Positions 17,177-26,149 are shown, counted from the stretch's first letter. The stretch: DNA of 64,000 bases from Lewinellaceae bacterium (GCA_020636095.1 JACJYN010000011.1:120208-184207), one strand, 5' to 3'. Numbers and translations are program-made. The notes: generated by a model not told the origin, from the sequence alone.

Positions 17177-19237
17177 CTAATCCTCAAACTCCTCCAAATA
17201 CTCCACTGCCTTCTTGTAGACGTTTTTGCCCGTATACCCCAACTTTTCATCCAGCACGGTATAGGGCGCCGAGTAGCCGAAATGATCCAGGCCAACAGAC
17301 TTACCCAACGGGCCGACGAGCCCCTGCAGGGTCACCGGCAGCCCGGCGGTCAGGCCCAGGGTAGGCACATCGGGCGGCAGAATGTCCCACTGATAATCCA
17401 TCGGCTGGTTGCGGAACAGGCCTTCGGAAGGAGCGGATACGACGCGCACCTTCAGCTTCTTTTTTTCGCGCAACAGCTCGGCGCCATCCAGCAAAGTGGC
17501 TACTTCCGAGCCGTTGCCCACCAGGATGATATCCGGCTGGCCGCCTTTGGCCTCCTGCACGATGTAGGCCCCTTTGCGAGCTTGCTGAGCACTCTCGTAG
17601 GGCGTAGCCCCCTTCCTGACGGGCAGGCTCGGTATATTCTGGCGGGAAAGGATCAGGCCGCTGGGGCCATGCTGATTTTCCAGGGCCATCTGCCAGCAGA
17701 CGGTCGTCTCATCGGCATCGGCCGGGCGGAGGGCCAGGAAGCTGTTCCGGCCGGAGTGGTTTTGCAACTGCTCCAGCAGGCGAATCTGGGCTTCCTGTTC
17801 TACCGGTTGATGGGTAGGGCCGTCTTCACCCACCCGGAAGGCATCGTGAGTCCAGATGAAAATGACCGGCTGCTCCATCAGGGCAGCCAGGCGGATCGAC
17901 GGCTTCATATAATCAGAAAAGACGAAGAAAGTAGCACAGGCGGGAATCACTCCCCCGTGCAGCGCCATACCCGTAGCTAAAGAAGCCATGGTCAGCTCGG
18001 AGACGCCGGCCTGCAGGAAGGCGCCGCTGAAGTCACCCCGCGTAAAAGGCTTTGTCTTTTTGAGGAAGGCGTCGGTTTTATCGCTGTTGGACAGGTCGGC
18101 AGAAGCGACGATTATATTTTCCAGCTTATCGGCCAGATAGGCCAGAACGTTGCCGGAAGCGTTGCGGGTAGCGCTGTCCGCTTTCTGTTGAATGGTGCTA
18201 AAATCGAGGGGAGGAAGTTGGCCGCTGAGGAACCCCTCCAGCTTGGCCGCCCGTTCCGGTTCGGCTTTTTGCCAATCGGCATACTGGCTGCGGCGCCGGT
18301 TGGCGGCCTCGTGTTTGTCCTTTTTCACCTGAGCGTAATATTCGGCTACCTCCGGAAATACCTGGAAGGGGTTATCCGGGTCTCCACCCAGGCGCCGGAT
18401 CGTTTTTTCAAAGGAAGCGCCGGCCTTGCTCAACGGCTGGCCGTGGGTTTCTACTTCCCGCTCGAAGGAGTGCCCGTCTTCCGTCACCGCGCCTTTACCC
18501 ATGATGGTCTTGCCGATGATGAGCGAGGGTTGGCCGGTTTCGGCCACCGCCGCCCGGAGGGCCCGTCGGATAGCTTCCTGGTCGTTCCCTTCAATAGTTT
18601 GTACATGCCATCCCCAGGCTTCGTATTTCTTTGCGGTATCTTCATCCATTACGGCCGATACCTCGGAAGACAGTTGAATGTCGTTGGAATCATAAAACAT
18701 CACGACATTGCCCAGGCCCAGAAAGCCGGCGGTGCGGCCGGCGCCCTGGGAAATCTCTTCCTGTATGCCTCCGTCGGAGATATAGAGAAAGGTTTTGTGT
18801 TCGGTAACCTCCCCGAAGCGGGCCGACAGAAAACGTTCGGCAATGGCGCCTCCGATGCCGAAGGTGTGCCCCTGCCCCAGCGGGCCGGAGGTGTTCTCCA
18901 CCCCTCTGGAGATATCCCGCTCCGGGTGGCCGGGGGTGACACTGCCCCACTGCCGGAAATTCATCAGGTCTTCGGTGCTGTAATGGCCGAAGAGATGCAG
19001 GATGGAATAAAGCATGGGAGACATGTGGCCGGGGTCCTGGAAAAACCGGTCCCGAAAAGGCCATTGCGGGTCCTGAGGGTCGAAATCCATAAACTCTGAG
19101 AAGAGGATATGAATAAAGTCGGCGCCACCCATGGCGCCACCGGGGTGGCCGGAATTGGCGCGTTCAACCATGGCGGCTGAAAGTATGCGAATATTATCAG
19201 CGGCCCTTTGGCCGATGGAAATCTCTGTTGAAGCCAT
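17177..19237 (-). CDS. tkt: Transketolase
   Basis: 686 residues, a normal length for bacterial transketolase. The N-terminal thiamine-diphosphate domain shows GHPGGAMGGADF (about residue 30) and GPLGQGHTFGIGGAIAE. The middle pyrimidine-binding domain has the catalytic glutamate region (AGVSELTMASLATGMAL) and WTHDAFRVGEDGPTHQPVEQ, and the C-terminal domain includes TLGLTAGLPVTLQGLVG. The enzyme moves two-carbon units between sugar phosphates in the non-oxidative pentose phosphate pathway, in the cytoplasm. It stands alone; the 213 bp downstream before the PLP gene start and the 287 bp upstream contain no other gene. Confidence 0.96.
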   Translation of the reverse strand: MASTEISIGQRAADNIRILSAAMVERANSGHPGGAMGGADFIHILFSEFMDFDPQDPQWPFRDRFFQDPGHMSPMLYSILHLFGHYSTEDLMNFRQWGSVTPGHPERDISRGVENTSGPLGQGHTFGIGGAIAERFLSARFGEVTEHKTFLYISDGGIQEEISQGAGRTAGFLGLGNVVMFYDSNDIQLSSEVSAVMDEDTAKKYEAWGWHVQTIEGNDQEAIRRALRAAVAETGQPSLIIGKTIMGKGAVTEDGHSFEREVETHGQPLSKAGASFEKTIRRLGGDPDNPFQVFPEVAEYYAQVKKDKHEAANRRRSQYADWQKAEPERAAKLEGFLSGQLPPLDFSTIQQKADSATRNASGNVLAYLADKLENIIVASADLSNSDKTDAFLKKTKPFTRGDFSGAFLQAGVSELTMASLATGMALHGGVIPACATFFVFSDYMKPSIRLAALMEQPVIFIWTHDAFRVGEDGPTHQPVEQEAQIRLLEQLQNHSGRNSFLALRPADADETTVCWQMALENQHGPSGLILSRQNIPSLPVRKGATPYESAQQARKGAYIVQEAKGGQPDIILVGNGSEVATLLDGAELLREKKKLKVRVVSAPSEGLFRNQPMDYQWDILPPDVPTLGLTAGLPVTLQGLVGPLGKSVGLDHFGYSAPYTVLDEKLGYTGKNVYKKAVEYLEEFED

Positions 19238-19524
19238 TTGTTATTGTTAGTTTTTTCGATTCCTAATGAGTAACACTTAATATAAGGCTCAGGTTCTCTT
19301 TTCTGGTGCGCTATCCTATTCCTCCACAAAAAAAAAGACTTTTATCGATGCCTGGGTATAATAGATACTTCAAATACCTTTCGGGGCAAAAAAATGTGCC
19401 GCTCTGCTACGCCAACCCCCTCCTACCCTTCTCCGACATCAGATTCGAATAAAAAAACCCGGCTATTCATTGCATTTAAAACAAATTGTATTTAATATTG
19501 CAATAAGAAACAAATCATTCGAAA

Positions 19525-19959
19525 ATGGAGAACACAATTGTTTTCGAAACATTTCAGACTGTCCCGGTGGTCAGCCTCAGCGATATGACGCCTTACATGC
19601 AATTATCGGGGGATAGTCAGCTGGCCTTTCCCATTCCGGGGGAGGAGTTCAATTTTATGCGGCTGGACCTGAGCCGGGCGCTTATCCGGCATCCGGCCCA
19701 TACTTTCTTTGTGCAACTAACGGATGACAGCCTGGCGGAGGGCGGCTACTGCTGTGGCGATATCGCTATTGTCGACCGGCAGGCCAGCCCCCGGAATCAA
19801 GACATTGTTATTGCTTATCTTGAAGGAGAATTCACCTTGCGCCGGCTGAGGATCACGGAGGAAATGTTCGTCCTGGAGTCCGATGAGGAGGTTCAGGAGG
19901 TCGAACCGGATGCTTCTTTCAGTATCTGGGGAGTGGTGAAGGATGTTATTCATGTTTAG
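19525..19959 (+). CDS. UmuD-like S24 family protein lacking the catalytic lysine
   Basis: 144 residues, aligning well with UmuD over its length: FPIPGEEFNFMRLDLSRALI matches the region after the UmuD cleavage site, and TDDSL (Ser69) matches the nucleophile. At the position of the UmuD general-base lysine (GEFTVKK) this protein has GEFTLRRL, giving Arg106. The Cys-Gly cleavage site just before FP is replaced by Leu-Ala. So it has the S24 fold and serine but apparently neither Lys nor a normal self-cleavage site. No umuC gene is adjacent. It may be a non-cleaving relative, a polymerase or RecA-binding regulator, or a decayed paralogue. The leader is AT-rich with the dyad-like words ATTGCA and TGCAAT. 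Confidence 0.8.
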   Translation: MENTIVFETFQTVPVVSLSDMTPYMQLSGDSQLAFPIPGEEFNFMRLDLSRALIRHPAHTFFVQLTDDSLAEGGYCCGDIAIVDRQASPRNQDIVIAYLEGEFTLRRLRITEEMFVLESDEEVQEVEPDASFSIWGVVKDVIHV

Positions 19960-20000
19960 GTATACTTAGCCTTAGCCTTAACCTATAAAACTCAACCACA

Positions 20001-20384
20001 ATGGACAAAAACGTTGTAGGCTGGTTTGAAATCCCTACCAGCAATATGGAAAGGGCGATAAAATTTTACGAAGCCGTATTCGGCTATAAGTTAGAACGCC
20101 ATCAGATGGGCCCGCTCGACATGGCCTGGTTTCCGTCGGTAGCGGATGGGATCGGTTCTCCCGGCACTTTGATCTATCACGCGGAGGCTTATAAGCCTTC
20201 TATGGAAGGTACGCTGATCTACTTCACGGCTCCTTCCGGTGACCTGAGCAATGAACTGGCCCGGGTGGAGCCCAACGGGGGAAAAGTCCTTGTTCCCCGA
20301 ACGCAAATATCGGAGGAGCACGGTTATATGGCGGCCATACGAGATACCGAGGGCAACCGGATTGCCCTGCATTCGAGGGCATAA
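20001..20384 (+). CDS. VOC (glyoxalase/bleomycin resistance) family protein
   Basis: 127 residues starting MDKNVVGWFEIPTSNMERAI, the typical first beta strand and helix (KFYEAVFGYKLE) of a vicinal-oxygen-chelate fold with two beta-alpha-beta-beta-beta modules. The second module ends in DTEGNRIALHSRA. The short length fits the single-domain subfamily found in Bacteroidota, often annotated as lactoylglutathione-lyase-like. Metal-ligand residues cannot be assigned confidently. It begins 41 bp after the UmuD-like gene and may be co-transcribed with it, but no functional link is evident. It converges with terC. Confidence 0.85.
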   Translation: MDKNVVGWFEIPTSNMERAIKFYEAVFGYKLERHQMGPLDMAWFPSVADGIGSPGTLIYHAEAYKPSMEGTLIYFTAPSGDLSNELARVEPNGGKVLVPRTQISEEHGYMAAIRDTEGNRIALHSRA

Positions 20385-20435
20385 GGGAAGGACAGAGCGC
20401 TTCTTTGGGGCGAATGCTTTTTTAATTCTATATCA

Positions 20436-21479
20436 TCAAGAACCCGCACGAACCTTTGGTTTATCTATTTGCGGTAAGGGTTCATCAGAAGTGGAGGCAG
20501 CGCCCACCTCTTCTTCAGCCCGGGCTTCTTTTTCCGGCCGGATTTTCTTATTCCGGTCGATCCGTATCGATGCCAATACGCCTGTTCCCAGGGACAGGAC
20601 AATTACTGCCAGAGATAACCATTCCGGTATTTCAACATGGTGGACCAGCAGCATTTTTATCCCGACGTAGGCCAGTATAAAGACCAGGGCGTGCTGTAAG
20701 TACCGAAATTTATCAATTACCGAAGCTAAAACAAAATACAGGGACCGCAGGCCCAGGATGGCAAAAATATTGGAAGTGAAAATCAAAAAAGGATCGGTCG
20801 TGATAGCAAAAATAGCCGGTATGCTGTCAAAGGCAAACATGACATCCGTAGTCTCCACCACCAACAGGGCAATGAGGAGCGGGGTGGCTGCCACAATGTG
20901 CCGCCGGCGTACAAAGAACCGCTCTCCTTCAAAACTCTTGGTCACCGGAAAGAAGCGCTTCACCCATTTGATAATCGGATTTTTGTTGGGATGCACCCCT
21001 TCGTCGGTGGTCCACATCTTGTAAGCGGAATAGAGTAAGAAAAGTCCAAAAACATAAGTAAGCCAGGCAAACTTTTTGATGAGCACTACCCCCAGCCCGA
21101 TCATCACGCCCCGAAAGAAAAGGGCGCCGAGAATACCCCAGAAAAGGACGCGGTGCTGGTATTGCCGTGGCACTTTGAAGTAGGCAAAGATCATCGCGAT
21201 GACAAAAATATTGTCCATGCTCAGCGACTGCTCCACCAGGTAACCAGTCAGGTATTTCAATACGGCTGACTGCCCGCTCAGGCCATCGCTGTTGGGCACC
21301 CAGTTATTCTGGTAAGCAAAAAACACAAAACCACTAAACAACAAAGACAAGGAAACCCACAAGGCGGTCCACCCCATCGCTTCCCGGGTGGTTATGGCAT
21401 GAGCATTTTTATTGAATACCCCCAGATCGAGCGCAAGCAAAATAAAAACCAAAACAAAAAATCCTATCCAAATCGCCAT
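20436..21479 (-). CDS. TerC/Alx family integral membrane protein (metal homeostasis)
   Basis: 347 residues from the ATG at 21479 (MAIWIGFFVLVFILLALDLG). An upstream TTG at 21530 would add 17 basic residues and is less likely. Eight to nine hydrophobic segments are visible, with the family hallmarks EQSLSMDNIFVIAMIF and ETTDVMFAFDSIPAIFAI, whose acidic residues inside the membrane are thought to bind metal. Family members such as E. coli Alx take part in manganese export or metal loading of exported proteins. The C-terminal tail is charged and soluble. The 380-bp leader contains a fold-back repeat but no recognisable yybP-ykoY manganese riboswitch. Confidence 0.9.
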   Translation of the reverse strand: MAIWIGFFVLVFILLALDLGVFNKNAHAITTREAMGWTALWVSLSLLFSGFVFFAYQNNWVPNSDGLSGQSAVLKYLTGYLVEQSLSMDNIFVIAMIFAYFKVPRQYQHRVLFWGILGALFFRGVMIGLGVVLIKKFAWLTYVFGLFLLYSAYKMWTTDEGVHPNKNPIIKWVKRFFPVTKSFEGERFFVRRRHIVAATPLLIALLVVETTDVMFAFDSIPAIFAITTDPFLIFTSNIFAILGLRSLYFVLASVIDKFRYLQHALVFILAYVGIKMLLVHHVEIPEWLSLAVIVLSLGTGVLASIRIDRNKKIRPEKEARAEEEVGAASTSDEPLPQIDKPKVRAGS

Positions 21480-21510
21480 TCTACTCTTTTTTCTACTGTG
21501 TTTGTCTTTA

Positions 21511-21634
21511 CTAGACTTTGGACGGTCCAACGGTGAAGGCGGAAATCGGAAGGCGGAAAATTAGCGTCAAACGCCTATTTAGTGCCGTATTCCGACTTCC
21601 GACTTCGCACTTCCGACTTACGTCCAAAGTCCAG
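21511..21634. repeat. Fold-back repeat upstream of terC
   Basis: Ends CTAGACTTTGGACG (21511-21524) and CGTCCAAAGTCCAG (21621-21634) are inverted complements with one mismatch. The interior contains repeated CGGAA and TTCCG words that can also pair. It begins 32 bp upstream of the terC start, so it would lie in the leader RNA or just before the promoter. Confidence 0.65.
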
Positions 21635-21859
21635 TGTTTTTAGACTGAAAATCCGGGCTTAAGCCACCTTATTCAGGGTGGTAATTCGACAAAACATTCC
21701 TCCTGTAATCAGGAAGTTGGAACACACGCTAATTTATTTCTTCCCTTGAGATACGTTGGAACGCTACCTTTTGTTTTCATTTGGGTAATGGCAATGTCAT
21801 ATTAGACAAAGATGGTGAGATTTGCCGGGATTTTTAATTGGCTGTCGACAAAATACCGG
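21635..21859. other. Intergenic with two small hairpins
   Basis: Contains CCACC...GGGTGG (about 21665-21682) and TTCCT...AGGAA (about 21697-21716) hairpins and AT-rich filler. No gene, promoter or known riboswitch could be recognised. The region lies downstream of the DUF3352-like gene and upstream of terC, both on the minus strand, so one hairpin could serve as a terminator, but neither has a clear T tract. Confidence 0.35.
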
Positions 21860-24403
21860 TCAATACAGGCGATAGGCATAAACGCTGGCGCCGTATCCGA
21901 TAACGGCCATTTGCCCGCCTTCCGGCTGAGGCGCCAGAGCAAAAGGCGCATCCCCCGACAGTGGAAAGCCAGGCCATAAAGCGCCGGTCTCATCCATCAG
22001 AGAAACCTTTCTATCCTGCCGGTGAAAAAGCCCGATCCCAACTTTGCCGAAAAGCGAAAGGATGAAAGCCGTATCAACCGGCATGTCGAGTGTTTCCGAA
22101 AAATGAGTAACCAACTTCAGCCCTTCATAATAGCGGGCCACCACTTCCCTGCCCCGGTAGGCCAGGTAATCCTTGCGTTCATCTCCGGCAAGGTTCACAA
22201 ACAGAAACCGGGTACCGTCTTCCAGCTCCGGCATTAGTTTCAGCCGGAAATAATCTCCCTGAAAGTTGACGATGTGCCCCAGCCCTCGCTCGTCGCCCAG
22301 GGCGATCCGTTCCGCCCCGTCTTCTACCTGAAAAAAGGGGGGCGACTGAAAGCTGGCGCCCGTTTTTACCGGCTCGAACCGGTACTCGCCATCCCGGCGG
22401 AAAGCATACAAAGCGCCCGCTTCACTCAAGGCCAGGAGATAGTCTTTGTTGTCCTTATGAAAATGCACCATGGGTTGCCGCAGCAGGCTGTCCAGCTTTT
22501 CCTGGGGGCTCCAGCCTTCCAGAGGCAGGCCCCGATAGTCGAACCCATAGATCTTGCCATTCTCACAGCCGATGAAAAAATGATAGCGCTGCTGGCCTTC
22601 AAAATCCACTGCCAGTAAAGGGCTGCTGGCCGGCGAAGGCAAGGCAAGGGGAAAATTGGCGGCCGGCTTCCCCTTCTCATCCAACACATGGATGCTTCTC
22701 TGGGTAGCGAAGGCCATCCGGGGCCGGCCGAAACGCGAAGTGGGCAGGTAAGCTATTTCCCCGATGATAGGCCCTTCCATCGGCCGCTTCCAAAGGCGCT
22801 CTCCTTTACCGGAGATCAGGTAGAGGGCATGGGCCTGGTCCTGGATGAGAAAGCCCTGCTCTTCACTATTCAGCGGGAAGTACTGAACGGCCGAGGCCAC
22901 CGTCGTATCCAGGTTGGTAATCCAGGCCATACCCGAGGCAGATTTGGCTTTGCCATTGCCGGCCGGCAAAATCCGTCCCGAGATACCGCCATCTGGTTCG
23001 ACGACCAACATCAACGCTTCGAAGGAGGAAAGAAGCTGGGAGATGGGCTCTTTCTGCTGCTCGAGGTAAGCCGGCAAGCGCAACCGCAAGAGGGTGGTGT
23101 TGGTAAAAGCCCATACGGTTTGGCTCCCCGGCTGTAAGCTGGCCCATAATCTTAGAAATGCCTCGTCCTGCACCATGGTTTTTCCCGCCAAAAGGCTACT
23201 TGTCAACTGTTCCAGGACGACCTTGGAAGTGGAAAAGGCAACATACTCGCCAAGGATAGTAAAAAAGGGGTTGCTCATCTCAAAACCAAGGCCACTGAGC
23301 AGGGAATCAGACCTCAGCCGGGTAATCCGGAAAGACTGGAAATCATAGGATTCCAACGCGCCGAGTTCCCGGGCCAGGCCCTCGAGTTGGCTGGGGGCAT
23401 CGGTATCAGGCCGCACGGAAAGCAGCAGGAACTGATTGTCGGCTTCGCTTCCGGGCAGGGCCATGGAAGCAAAGGCCATTTCCTCTCCTGCCCAGGAGGA
23501 CAGATACTGCCCCGGGCCCGGAGCGTGAAGGCTATCCAGCGATCTTCGGAAACACCAGGCCAGATTGTCCGGCAAATAGTTGAGCAGGGCGCCATCCGTC
23601 ATTTCTGCTTCCCCGGCGCGCGTCTGAACGGAAACCCGCCGGCATTGAACAGCGCCGCTGATGTCGAGGGTATCTCCCTTATTTTCAAACGACAGGCCCA
23701 GCCCTTCACAGTAGGGCTCGAACTGCCTCAGGGCATCACTCAGCGGGGGCGCCCAGATACCGGAGCCCAGGCTCGCCAAGTTATCGACACGCAAATAAAG
23801 ATGCGGTGGGCCGTTGCCCCTGGGCGCCGTCCATTCCGAAAGCCCTTCCTTCAACTGGGTGATACAGGCCTCTACCTGTAAGGGCAGCCGGCCCAGCAAC
23901 AAAAGGTTGCGGTAACGGGCAAGAGCAAGCGTGGGCCCGTCGGCGGAAGAAAGCCGCCAGATGGGCTCTCCCCGAAAAATAGTAGCCTCGCTTTGGTATA
24001 GCGCCAGAGCTTTTTCTAACTGGAAAGAGGGCGCCTCTATCGATACGGATAGAGCTAACTGCCCGGAGCCCAGGTTTTGAACCATCCACTCCGCATCTAC
24101 CGGGATGGCCCCTCCCCCTTTCTCAAAAAAGGACTGAAAAGCCGAGTAGTCTTCCTGAAGCTCGGGAAATGCATGAAAAAAAACGGTTGTTTTTGCAGAA
24201 TCCCTAATGGAATCCTTAGCTTTATACACGGGAAAATTAAATACAGCAGCAGTTGTTCCTGGCACAGCATCCGCCGCCCGGAAAGGGTAGCACCACAACC
24301 GGTAGGCAACGGCCCCGCCCAGAAGGCATAGTAGCGCGATGGTACGGGTGATCCACCATCGATATTTTGGAGGCATGTTTGCTAAAGGTTGTATCATTTC
24401 CAT
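21860..24403 (-). CDS. Membrane-anchored DUF3352-like protein with C-terminal beta-propeller
   Basis: About 847 residues from the ATG at 24403 (MEMIQPLANM); an ATG at 24457 is also possible but adds a Cys/Tyr-rich stretch. One membrane helix near the N terminus (TIALLCLLGGAVAYRLW) anchors it in the inner membrane. Residues about 60-480 resemble DUF3352-type substrate-like domains (AFPELQEDYSAFQSFFEKGGG, FSTSKVVLEQLTSSLLAGK). The last 330 residues look like a beta-propeller with repeated display strands (HALYLISGKGERLWKRP, IHVLDEKGKPAANFPLALPS, GKIYGFDYRGLPLEGWSP). Such proteins are uncharacterised envelope proteins, possibly scaffolds or sensors. Its start is 61 bp from the divergent DUF423 gene. 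Confidence 0.65.
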   Translation of the reverse strand: MEMIQPLANMPPKYRWWITRTIALLCLLGGAVAYRLWCYPFRAADAVPGTTAAVFNFPVYKAKDSIRDSAKTTVFFHAFPELQEDYSAFQSFFEKGGGAIPVDAEWMVQNLGSGQLALSVSIEAPSFQLEKALALYQSEATIFRGEPIWRLSSADGPTLALARYRNLLLLGRLPLQVEACITQLKEGLSEWTAPRGNGPPHLYLRVDNLASLGSGIWAPPLSDALRQFEPYCEGLGLSFENKGDTLDISGAVQCRRVSVQTRAGEAEMTDGALLNYLPDNLAWCFRRSLDSLHAPGPGQYLSSWAGEEMAFASMALPGSEADNQFLLLSVRPDTDAPSQLEGLARELGALESYDFQSFRITRLRSDSLLSGLGFEMSNPFFTILGEYVAFSTSKVVLEQLTSSLLAGKTMVQDEAFLRLWASLQPGSQTVWAFTNTTLLRLRLPAYLEQQKEPISQLLSSFEALMLVVEPDGGISGRILPAGNGKAKSASGMAWITNLDTTVASAVQYFPLNSEEQGFLIQDQAHALYLISGKGERLWKRPMEGPIIGEIAYLPTSRFGRPRMAFATQRSIHVLDEKGKPAANFPLALPSPASSPLLAVDFEGQQRYHFFIGCENGKIYGFDYRGLPLEGWSPQEKLDSLLRQPMVHFHKDNKDYLLALSEAGALYAFRRDGEYRFEPVKTGASFQSPPFFQVEDGAERIALGDERGLGHIVNFQGDYFRLKLMPELEDGTRFLFVNLAGDERKDYLAYRGREVVARYYEGLKLVTHFSETLDMPVDTAFILSLFGKVGIGLFHRQDRKVSLMDETGALWPGFPLSGDAPFALAPQPEGGQMAVIGYGASVYAYRLY

Positions 24404-24464
24404 CAAATTGCAGTATAAACAGTAACGATAACAAAACATCGGAAAATATAAAAACATCTACCTA

Positions 24465-24929
24465 ATGAGAAAAACCTTTCTTCGACTGGGAAGTTTGATG
24501 GCTCTGACCGCTGTTGCACTGGGCGCTTTTGGCTCTCATGGTTTACGGGGGCTCATCTCTTCCGCCGAACTGGAGATTTTTGAAGTCGGCGTCCGCTATC
24601 AGTTCTATCACGCCTTCGCCACCCTGGCGGTAGGCATCCTTCTTTATTTCCGCAAAACGCCCATGTTACCCAGAGCCGGCTGGCTATTTATTGGTGGGGT
24701 AGCTCTTTTTTCCGGCTCTTTATACGCTCTGTCAGTCAGCGATATTTTCCACATCCCCAAGTCTTTCCTCGGGCCGATCACTCCTATTGGCGGCATCATG
24801 TTAATGCTGGGCTGGAGCGCCCTGATATGGTCTACTTTCGAAGAAAGTGAACGGGCCTACCGCAGCCGGCAAAAAGATGCTGAAAAGGACTTACACAAGG
24901 AACATAGCCCGGAGCATCAGCAAAGATAG
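24465..24929 (+). CDS. DUF423 family membrane protein (YwdK/YgdD type)
   Basis: 154 residues with four hydrophobic helices and the family signatures LGAFGSHGL near the N terminus and RYQFYHAFATLAVGI in the second helix. The GPITPIGGIMLMLGW segment forms the last helix. The charged C-terminal tail (about 30 residues) is longer than usual for the roughly 125-residue family. The function of the family is unknown; it is a small inner-membrane protein. It diverges from the propeller protein with a 61-bp shared promoter region. Confidence 0.9.
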   Translation: MRKTFLRLGSLMALTAVALGAFGSHGLRGLISSAELEIFEVGVRYQFYHAFATLAVGILLYFRKTPMLPRAGWLFIGGVALFSGSLYALSVSDIFHIPKSFLGPITPIGGIMLMLGWSALIWSTFEESERAYRSRQKDAEKDLHKEHSPEHQQR

Positions 24930-25040
24930 CTGGGCAAATTAAGAGTTTGTCACTAAATTAAACGCATGGGATTTCTTTGTTATCACATGAATCTATTAAT
25001 TTAGCCCTGACTAAATCTTTAGCATTAAATTCGAACCAAC

Positions 25041-25349
25041 ATGAAAAATCTATTGATCATTGCAGCCATGGCCCTGGCACTCTCCAGTTGTGCTGTTGTT
25101 GCTTCCCCTCTGACCGGTGTAATTTACACGGACATGAAAGCTCCCCTCGCGGTAACGTCCAACCCTGTAGCCAGCAAGGTCGGTACCGCTGAGGCAACCT
25201 CCATTCTCGGAATCGTTGCTACCGGTGATGCGAGTATCGAAGCCGCCGCCAAGAAGGCAGGCATTACCCGTATCTCTCACGTTGACTATGAGGCAAACAG
25301 TGTCCTCGGTGTTTTCGCCAAGTATACGGTCTACGTTTATGGTGAGTAA
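25041..25349 (+). CDS. TRL-like lipoprotein
   Basis: 102 residues. MKNLLIIAAMALALSSCAVV is a lipoprotein signal with the lipid-bearing Cys at residue 17. The mature part (SPLTGVIYTDMKAPLAVTSN, then GTAEATSILGIVATGDASIE and ISHVDYEANSVLGVFAKYTV) matches the TRL domain, a family of small envelope lipoproteins seen in spirochaetes, Bacteroidota and Proteobacteria. Function unknown. It is followed after 6 bp by a fold-back element that could be part of its 3' untranslated region. Confidence 0.85.
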   Translation: MKNLLIIAAMALALSSCAVVASPLTGVIYTDMKAPLAVTSNPVASKVGTAEATSILGIVATGDASIEAAAKKAGITRISHVDYEANSVLGVFAKYTVYVYGE

Positions 25350-25355
25350 ATCCAA

Positions 25356-25525
25356 CTAGTAGTCTGTCAACGTTTAAATGACGGGTAAGGTGTTAGCGGA
25401 TTTTGGTTCAGATCAAGAAGCCCCCGGAGCCTGGTAGCCATAGCTACCAAGGTGAGGAGGCGACGCAGAGCTGGGACAAAAGACGCCACAGATTACCCGT
25501 CAATTTGAGCTTGACAGACTACTAG
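25356..25525. repeat. 170-bp fold-back (MITE-like) element
   Basis: Perfect terminal inverted repeats CTAGTAGTCTGTCAA (25356-25370) and TTGACAGACTACTAG (25511-25525) continue imperfectly inward for a total of about 32 bp (TGACGGGTAA / TTACCCGTCA). The centre holds a further hairpin, GGTAGC-CATA-GCTACC. There is no coding capacity and no obvious target duplication. It separates the TRL gene from the next gene. Confidence 0.75.
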
Positions 25526-25611
25526 ATTTACCTGTAGAATTAGCCTCATGAGCATCTGCCCCTGGGGCTAATTCTTTTTTACCCGATCCCGAAAATAACG
25601 CTAAGCTAAAA

Positions 25612-26145
25612 ATGCCCTTGAAACAAATAATCGCCATCATCTTAAGCTGCGCCCTATGTACAGCTGCCTACTGCCAGAACTCTTCCAGGTACCTCAAAAC
25701 GCTGGGGCAGGAAGGCTACACCTTATACTTTATCAAGCCCGTACCGTTCAAAAAGGGAAAGAGCCAACTGATTCCGGACTTTACCTTCCAGTACCGGGAA
25801 GGCTTACCCGATAAGGTAGCCCTTAAGTTTTCACTCTTTTCCAAAACGCCTTTTCGGGAAATGGGCCACCTTTCCTTCCGCTCCGGTGGGGAAGTACTCG
25901 GCCAGTCTTCCGGCTCCGAGCTGATGTTTCTCGAACAAAAGAAGGGAAAGTGGCACACCCGTTTTTCCACCCACATCTCCTACCCTACCCTGTTGGCCAT
26001 GCTGAATGCCGGTGAAGCACTGGAGATTCGTTTCCATAGCCAGGATACGATACGCTCTTTTCCGGCAGGAAAGAAATGGCGCAAGGCATCTGCTACCGTA
26101 AAAGAAATTTTGGGCGCGGAGGTAGGGGCGTTAGAAAACAAGTGA
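25612..26145 (+). CDS. Secreted hypothetical protein
   Basis: 177 residues starting MPLKQIIAIILSCALCTAAYC with a signal peptide. Cleavage near Ala-Tyr-Cys-Gln is plausible, and the Cys at 21 might be lipidated, although the lipobox is poor. The mature protein is rich in beta-strand-like alternation (YTLYFIKPVPFKKGK, LIPDFTFQYREGLPDKVALKF) and basic residues. I do not recognise the family. It ends four bases before the PLP decarboxylase start, so the two are probably one transcription unit, although the products go to different compartments. Confidence 0.7.
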   Translation: MPLKQIIAIILSCALCTAAYCQNSSRYLKTLGQEGYTLYFIKPVPFKKGKSQLIPDFTFQYREGLPDKVALKFSLFSKTPFREMGHLSFRSGGEVLGQSSGSELMFLEQKKGKWHTRFSTHISYPTLLAMLNAGEALEIRFHSQDTIRSFPAGKKWRKASATVKEILGAEVGALENK

Positions 26146-26149
26146 TATT

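Noticed and set aside
18188..19099. 303-codon plus-strand frame opposite tkt
   Set aside because: Shadow of transketolase caused by high GC in the third codon position.
21480..21859. yybP-ykoY manganese riboswitch upstream of terC
   Set aside because: Looked for the conserved loops around the expected aptamer core and did not find them; only a fold-back repeat and two small hairpins are present.
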